Below, piece after piece: positions 7,681 to 11,601 of a DNA stretch of 11,601 bases. Numbering within the stretch: the first letter of the stretch is position 1; every line of letters begins with the position of its first letter. The stretch lies in the NCBI GenBank assembly GCA_035701665.1, contig DASSRQ010000052.1:1-11601 (forward strand), given 5' to 3'. This DNA is from DASSRQ01 sp035701665 (GTDB lineage Bacteria > Vulcanimicrobiota > Vulcanimicrobiia > Vulcanimicrobiales > Vulcanimicrobiaceae). The notes beneath the pieces were generated by a model that saw only the letters and a program-made list of their open reading frames with translations, was not told the origin of the DNA and did not search any database. Position numbers and translations under genes: made by a program.

Positions 7681-8625
7681 ATGGATCTCACTCGAATTAC
7701 GGTGTACGCGAACGGTTCGTTCGTCAACTATAACGACGCTAAAGTCGGTTTACTCACACACGGGCTGCAGTACGGCACCGGCTGTTTCGAAGGCATTCGC
7801 GGGTATTGGGATCCGGCACAGCGCGAACTGATGCTGCTGCAATTGCGCGATCACTACGAGCGTCTGGCGATCTCGGCAAAGATTCTCATGATGCAGCTTC
7901 CGCACAGCGTCGACGACCTGTGCGACATCACCAGCGAACTCATTCTGAAAAACGCGTTCGAGCAAGATATCTACGTGCGGCCGTGCATCTTCAAATCCGC
8001 TGAAGACGTCGGCGTACGCCTACACAACGTGCCCGATACGTTCGCCGTCATTCCGATTCCGTACACGCCGTACTTCGATGCGGCACGCGGCTTAAAGGCG
8101 GGCGTAAGTTCGTGGCGCCGCGCGGACGACTCCGCTGCGCCGCCGCGCGCAAAGATCACCGGATTATACGTGAACAGCGCGCTTGCGAAGAGCGAAGCGA
8201 TTGCGAACGGATTCGACGAGGCGATCATGCTCTCGCACGACGGCCACGTCTCCGAAGGTTCGGCCGAAAACTTATTCCTGATCAAACGCGGCAAACTGTA
8301 TACGCCCGATCCTTCGCAGAACGTGCTGGAAGGCTGCACGCGGCGTTCGATCATGCAAGTGGCGGCCGAAGAGTTCGGCATCGAAGTCATCGAGCGTTCG
8401 ATCGACCGCAGCGAGTTGTACGGCGCGGACGAGATGTTCTTCACCGGAACCGCGGCGGGCGTGCTGCACATCTCCTCGGTGGACCGCCGCCCGATCGGTG
8501 ACGGCAAAGCCGGACCGATCACGCAGAAACTCGCTGCATTTTACGACCGCGCGGTGCGCGGAAAAGAGTCGCGCTACATGCGCTGGCTCACGCCGGTCTA
8601 CGCCGGCAAGCGCGTTTCGGCTTAA
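7681..8625 (+). CDS. ilvE: Branched-chain amino acid aminotransferase (PLP fold type IV)
   Basis: This 314-residue enzyme interconverts branched-chain amino acids and their 2-oxo acids with glutamate, the last step of Ile, Leu and Val synthesis, in the cytoplasm. The N-terminus MDLTRITVYANGSFVNYNDA leads into THGLQYGTGCFEGIRGYW (26-43), typical of IlvE. K158 in PPRAKITGLYVNS is the expected PLP lysine. EGSAENLFLI (192-201) and FFTGTAAGVLHI (253-264) form the cofactor-phosphate and substrate region. Length matches the family (about 300-310). The ATG at 7681 fits the family N-terminus; an in-frame GTG at 7621 would add 20 atypical residues and abut the divergent start. It stands alone on its strand with no ilv or leu neighbours. 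D-amino acid aminotransferase and ADC lyase share the fold, but the FEGIRGYW stretch and overall length favour IlvE. Confidence 0.93.
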   Translation: MDLTRITVYANGSFVNYNDAKVGLLTHGLQYGTGCFEGIRGYWDPAQRELMLLQLRDHYERLAISAKILMMQLPHSVDDLCDITSELILKNAFEQDIYVRPCIFKSAEDVGVRLHNVPDTFAVIPIPYTPYFDAARGLKAGVSSWRRADDSAAPPRAKITGLYVNSALAKSEAIANGFDEAIMLSHDGHVSEGSAENLFLIKRGKLYTPDPSQNVLEGCTRRSIMQVAAEEFGIEVIERSIDRSELYGADEMFFTGTAAGVLHISSVDRRPIGDGKAGPITQKLAAFYDRAVRGKESRYMRWLTPVYAGKRVSA

Positions 8626-8630
8626 ACGAA

Positions 8631-9581
8631 CTACGGACTAGGCGAAGGCTGCGGCGTCGCCCACAACGAGGCGTCGCCGTCGTCATTTTCCGCGCTCGTT
8701 CCGTCGGCGGGCGCAGCGCCGTCCACGGGCGATCCGCTCTGACGGATCTTCGCGAGCTCTTGAAAGCGGCTGAACGCGATGCGCGAGACGCGATGGATGA
8801 ACTGCCGCCCTTCGTCCAGCGAAGGCAGCTGCGTCGTCATCACCGCGATAACGTACGGTTGATCGGCGTAGACGATGCCCACGTCGTTGAGCGTATCGTT
8901 GAACGATCCGGTCTTGTGCGCGATCGGAATCGACGGCAGCGGCGCGGGCAGCAGCGTGTTGATCTCCTGATGCTCCAGGATATCGATCATCTTCTGCGAG
9001 GACCAGTGGTCGATCAGTTTGTTCTCAGCCATCTTTGCGAGGAGATCGACCATATCGGCGGGTGTCGTACGCAGCGTTTCGCGCACGCTCCAGCCTTCGG
9101 TGTGGATGGAGTCCGAGAGCAGCGTATGTTCGAGTCCGAGGCGCTGCATCGTCGCGTTGATGTTGTGACGGCCGACCAAGCGGATGAGCATGTTCGCGGC
9201 GGTATTATCGCTGACGGTGATCATCTGCGTGAGCAGCGTGCTGACCGGGAACGTCGAGCCTATCGGAGCGTCCGCGATCGCTCCGGAGCCCCAGTCGCGA
9301 TCGCCGGGAAGCAGTTCGACCTTGCGGTTGAGATCGAAGTCGCCCGCTTCCATTTGGCGGAAGACTTCAACCATGACGGGGATCTTGATGGTGGATGCGG
9401 CCGGCATCACCGCGTTCATGTTATAGCCGGAGACGTACGAACTTCCGAGGTCGCGCACCGCGAGTGCCGCAACGCCCGGAGCGCGTGAAGCGGCGCTTGC
9501 TAGCGTCGCTTGCAAATGCGCAAGCGGGCTCGGCAACTGCATCTGTCCCAGAATCAGGGAGAGCGCAAGGGCGATCCGCAT
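8631..9581 (-). CDS. Secreted class A beta-lactamase-like serine hydrolase
   Basis: The 316-residue protein starts MRIALALSLILGQMQ, a likely signal peptide, and continues with a class A beta-lactamase/transpeptidase-like fold. The three active-site motifs are present: S63-T-I-K66 (SxxK, nucleophile), S124-D-N126 (SDN) and K223-T-G225 (KTG). The omega-loop region (about 155-174) is atypical: the distance from SDN to the TTP stretch is about three residues shorter than in TEM-type enzymes. No Glu falls at the expected Glu166 position; E162 or E168 are the only candidates. A Pro/Ala/Asp-rich tail (about 281-316) extends past the usual end. I chose ATG 9581 because the signal peptide starts there; the frame runs open to 9809 but overlaps the permease gene. 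It could be a beta-lactamase, a cell-wall peptidase or an esterase. The gene follows the nucleoside importer by 46 bp and ends 5 bp from ilvE. Confidence 0.88.
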   Translation of the reverse strand: MRIALALSLILGQMQLPSPLAHLQATLASAASRAPGVAALAVRDLGSSYVSGYNMNAVMPAASTIKIPVMVEVFRQMEAGDFDLNRKVELLPGDRDWGSGAIADAPIGSTFPVSTLLTQMITVSDNTAANMLIRLVGRHNINATMQRLGLEHTLLSDSIHTEGWSVRETLRTTPADMVDLLAKMAENKLIDHWSSQKMIDILEHQEINTLLPAPLPSIPIAHKTGSFNDTLNDVGIVYADQPYVIAVMTTQLPSLDEGRQFIHRVSRIAFSRFQELAKIRQSGSPVDGAAPADGTSAENDDGDASLWATPQPSPSP

Positions 9582-9620
9582 CTTGAAATTACTATCGGTT
9601 ATTTCCGCCCGTTTTTCAAG
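9582..9620 (-). repeat. Inverted repeat directly upstream of the serine hydrolase start
   Basis: CTTGAAA (9620-9614 on the minus strand) is exactly complementary to TTTCAAG (9588-9582), which touches the ATG. The arms are 7 bp with a 25-base loop. It could be an operator or a start-occluding hairpin, or chance. It overlaps the candidate -35 element. Confidence 0.3.
9591..9619 (-). promoter_or_regulatory. Candidate sigma-70-type promoter for the serine hydrolase
   Basis: On the minus strand TTGAAA (9619-9614) and GATAGT (9596-9591) are separated by 17 bases, in an AT-richer pocket than the surrounding DNA. If used, transcription would start within a few bases of the ATG at 9581, giving an almost leaderless mRNA. 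This fits the lack of a clear Shine-Dalgarno. The match is imperfect and the organism's sigma consensus is unknown. Confidence 0.3.
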
Positions 9621-9627
9621 CAGGTGT

Positions 9628-10494
9628 TTAGTAAGGAATGCCGTCCGCTGCGGGCGCACGCGTCTTTCCGACGATGCCCGCGATTGCAACGAGTGCGGCA
9701 ACGTACGGAACCGCTTGCATAGCATCGCTCGGAAGCCAGCCGATGCGTCCTTGCAGCACGAGTTCGAGCGCTTCGAAGAATCCGAAGAATACTGCTGCGC
9801 CCGCCGCACCGAACGGCGTCCAGCGTCCGAAGATGACGGCAGCGAGTGCGATGAAGCCGCGGCCCGCCGTCATGCCGTCTGAGAACAGATTGACTTCACC
9901 GATCGAAAGAAACGCACCGCCTAACCCGGCGAGCGCACCGCTGATGGTCACTGCATGGACGCGAAGCGCGAACGGATCGATCGCTGCGTCTTGCACTGCG
10001 CGCGGATTCTCGCCGCACGCGCGTACGCGCAAGCCCCACGGCGTGTAGTACAGCACCGTGTGCAGAATGACCGCACACACAAACGCAAAGACGACCAGCC
10101 AGGTGGTGCTCGAAAGCGCATGCACTTGCGGACTCGCGCCGGGTTGATTGTAGATGAGTGTGAGTGCGAACGCCGCGCCGCCGGCGGCGACGAGATTGAT
10201 GCCGGTGCCCGCAACGATCTGATCGACTTTGAAGCGCGTGGCCGCGACGCCCAAAATCCATCCGAACACGGCGCCCGCTGCAATGCCGGCAAGCAGACCG
10301 AGCAGCGGACTCTGCGAGATACCGGTGACGTAAACCGCCGTGAACGCGCCGGCAATCATCATGCCTTCCAGGCCGATGTTGATAACGCCCGAGCGTTCGG
10401 AGATCACGCCGCCCAGCGCGGCGTACATGATCGGCGCGGCTTTGGTGAGCGTGAGCGCGATCAGCGCAACGAAGATCGACGTGCCGCCGCTCAT
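9628..10494 (-). CDS. BMP/nucleoside-type ABC transporter permease, NupQ (YufQ)-like
   Basis: This second inner-membrane permease (288 residues, PF02653 type) belongs to an importer of the BMP family, whose characterised members carry nucleosides. The signature GGVISERSGVINIGLEGMMI (28-47) is strongly conserved in NupQ/YufQ and RbsC-like permeases. The EAA-like cytoplasmic loop is ACGENPRAVQDAAID (159-173). GFIALAAVIFGRWTPFGA (213-230) and roughly eight or more hydrophobic segments complete the pattern. The ATG at 10494 overlaps the stop of the first permease (ATGA), and AAGGAG (10507-10502) lies 7 bases upstream. An in-frame codon at 10662 would add an arginine-rich stretch and is rejected. 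Substrate specificity depends on the binding protein, which is not in the window; purine nucleosides are the usual cargo. Confidence 0.9.
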   Translation of the reverse strand: MSGGTSIFVALIALTLTKAAPIMYAALGGVISERSGVINIGLEGMMIAGAFTAVYVTGISQSPLLGLLAGIAAGAVFGWILGVAATRFKVDQIVAGTGINLVAAGGAAFALTLIYNQPGASPQVHALSSTTWLVVFAFVCAVILHTVLYYTPWGLRVRACGENPRAVQDAAIDPFALRVHAVTISGALAGLGGAFLSIGEVNLFSDGMTAGRGFIALAAVIFGRWTPFGAAGAAVFFGFFEALELVLQGRIGWLPSDAMQAVPYVAALVAIAGIVGKTRAPAADGIPY

Positions 10495-11486
10495 ACCGGT
10501 GCTCCTTGCGTGCGGGTCGCAACGTATCGGCGCGCGGCAAGCACGAGAATGATCAACCCTTCGATCACGTGGATCGCGTCTTTCGGCACGTCGGCGAGCG
10601 CTTGCATTGCCAGACCTCCGGATTCCAAGATGCCGAAGCCGAGAGCCGCAACGCACACCCACAGCGGATTCAGATCGCCGACGAGCGCAACCGCAATAGC
10701 GGTGTAGCCGTAACCAGGCGAGAGCTGCGTGTTGAAGCGGTGCAGCACGCCGGTCACCAGCGTCGCACCGCCCAAACCGGCGATAGCACCCGAAAGGCTC
10801 ATGGCAAGCAGCGTCATGCGCGGCATGTCGATCCCGCTGCGGCGCGCTGCCTCAGGCGCTTGACCGGCGGCGCGCAGATCGAAGCCGAACACCGTGCGTG
10901 TAAAGACGAATCGCAGCAAGAACGCCGCGGCAATCGCGACGAGCAGCGCGATCGAGAGCCGCGTTCCGCCGAGCAGCAGCGGCAGCCACGAACTCGCGGC
11001 GAGCATCGCGGTCTCAGCGCCCGCCGACGATTTGAGCGGACCGGAGATTAAATAGTTTGCGAGTGCGAGCGCGATAAAGTTGAGCATCAGCGTCGAGATG
11101 ATCTCGCTCGCGTGAAACTTCGCGCGCAGCCAGCCGGCAATGCCGCCCCACACGGCGCCGCCGGCGCAGCCGGCGATCAGCAGAATGGGAATGGCGATGA
11201 ATCCGGGCGGCGAGAACTGTGCGCCGATGATTCCCGCGGCGAGGCCGCCGACGACGAGCTGTCCCTCGGCGCCGATGTTAAAGAGGCCGGCGCGGAACGC
11301 CAGCGTGATGCCGAGCGCGGGAAACAAAAGCGCCGTGGTCTGCACGAGCGTTTCCGCGATCTGCTGAGGGCCGCCGAGCGCACCGATGAAGAGCGCCCGG
11401 AATCCGTCCACCGGACTGACGCCGGCGACGAGCATGGCAATCGCTGCAAGCGCAAACGCCAGCAGCAGTGCGCGTAACGACTTCAT
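10491..11486 (-). CDS. BMP/nucleoside-type ABC transporter permease, NupP (YufP)-like
   Basis: This first inner-membrane permease (331 residues, PF02653 type) pairs with the downstream NupQ-like protein to form the channel of a BMP-type importer. The conserved stretch is ITLAFRAGLFNIGAEGQLVV (60-79). The helical region around FHASEIISTLMLNFIALALANYL (124-146) is typical of the YufP/NupP side, and the EAA-like loop is RAAGQAPEAARRSGID (205-220). GYGYTAIAVALVGDLNPL (258-275) lies near the C-terminus. About nine hydrophobic segments are visible. The ATG at 11486 overlaps the stop of the ATPase gene and the stop overlaps the second permease start, both as ATGA, giving a strictly coupled ATPase-permease-permease order. 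The assignment to the nucleoside type is from family resemblance. Confidence 0.9.
   Translation of the reverse strand: MKSLRALLLAFALAAIAMLVAGVSPVDGFRALFIGALGGPQQIAETLVQTTALLFPALGITLAFRAGLFNIGAEGQLVVGGLAAGIIGAQFSPPGFIAIPILLIAGCAGGAVWGGIAGWLRAKFHASEIISTLMLNFIALALANYLISGPLKSSAGAETAMLAASSWLPLLLGGTRLSIALLVAIAAAFLLRFVFTRTVFGFDLRAAGQAPEAARRSGIDMPRMTLLAMSLSGAIAGLGGATLVTGVLHRFNTQLSPGYGYTAIAVALVGDLNPLWVCVAALGFGILESGGLAMQALADVPKDAIHVIEGLIILVLAARRYVATRTQGAPV
10502..10507 (-). promoter_or_regulatory. Strong Shine-Dalgarno of the second permease
   Basis: AAGGAG, 7 bases before ATG 10494 and inside the end of the first permease gene, fixes the start. It also shows that this organism uses canonical Shine-Dalgarno sequences at least sometimes. 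Confidence 0.75.
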
Positions 11487-11601
11487 GCCTTGGTCCCCGC
11501 CATCAACTCGCCAATCCTTCCGCGGTCGAACGCGCCGCGCGCAAACTCGCCGGCGATCTCGCCGCGATACAGCACCAAGATCCGATCCGAGAGCGCAAGC
11601 A
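11483..11601 (-). CDS. C-terminal end of the ABC transporter ATP-binding protein, NupO (YufO)-like (5' part beyond right edge)
   Basis: The last 39 codons read LALSDRILVLYRGEIAGEFA... and end ...GRIGELMAGTKA. The SDRI.V.Y.G.I.GE pattern and LMAG end are those of the second ATPase half of sugar/nucleoside-type ATP-binding subunits such as RbsA and YufO. Its stop overlaps the first permease start (ATGA, 11486-11483), so it is the energising subunit of the same importer. Nothing can be said about its Walker motifs, which lie outside the window. Confidence 0.85.
   Translation of the reverse strand, partial: LALSDRILVLYRGEIAGEFARGAFDRGRIGELMAGTKA

Noticed and set aside
8612..8627. CGTTT/AAACG hairpin at the end of ilvE as a terminator
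   Set aside because: Only 5 bp, AT-rich in the stem, with no following T run.
9582..9809. Upstream extension of the serine hydrolase to 9809
   Set aside because: It runs into the permease gene and places the signal peptide internally.

Overview
The window is a densely packed, GC-rich bacterial segment. Coding sequence runs almost end to end; the longest gap between genes is 60 bp and no stretch over 300 bases lacks a gene. I see no RNA genes, insertion sequences, CRISPR arrays or phage genes. The taxon cannot be fixed from this sequence alone. GC-rich codon use, a selenoprotein formate dehydrogenase with an NrfD-type anchor, and a secreted propeller-phosphoesterase suggest a soil or sediment bacterium outside the well-studied model groups. 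An Eremiobacterota-like lineage is one guess, at low confidence.

Region 1 (7620 down to the left edge, minus strand) is one tightly coupled gene string. It runs: secreted beta-propeller/phosphoesterase, duplicated COG4280-like membrane protein, 56-residue two-helix membrane protein, formate dehydrogenase catalytic subunit, iron-sulfur subunit, NrfD-type membrane subunit (cut by the left edge). Four of the five junctions overlap by 1 or 4 bases and the fifth is a 16-base gap, so a single transcript with translational coupling is the natural reading. The catalytic subunit spans an in-frame TGA at 3970-3968. That codon sits in the family's selenocysteine position and is followed by a hairpin whose GGTCT loop lies at the same distance as in the Escherichia coli fdhF SECIS. 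The gene is therefore an intact selenoprotein of 1039 residues, not two ORFs or a pseudogene. Together the three fdh products should oxidise formate (or work in reverse) and pass electrons through five [4Fe-4S] clusters to the quinone pool. The catalytic subunit resembles the FdnG/FdoG type but has no Tat leader, so its side of the membrane is an open question.

Region 2 (7681-8625, plus strand) is a branched-chain amino acid aminotransferase (ilvE). It is divergent from region 1 across 60 bp and convergent with region 3, with only 5 bp between the stop codons.

Region 3 (right edge down to 8631, minus strand) holds the 3' end of an ABC ATPase gene and two permease genes, joined by ATGA overlaps, which together form a BMP/NupOPQ-type nucleoside importer. 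After a 46-bp gap comes a secreted class A beta-lactamase-like serine hydrolase with an atypical omega loop. The 46-bp gap is AT-richer than its surroundings and holds a possible promoter and an inverted repeat next to the hydrolase start.
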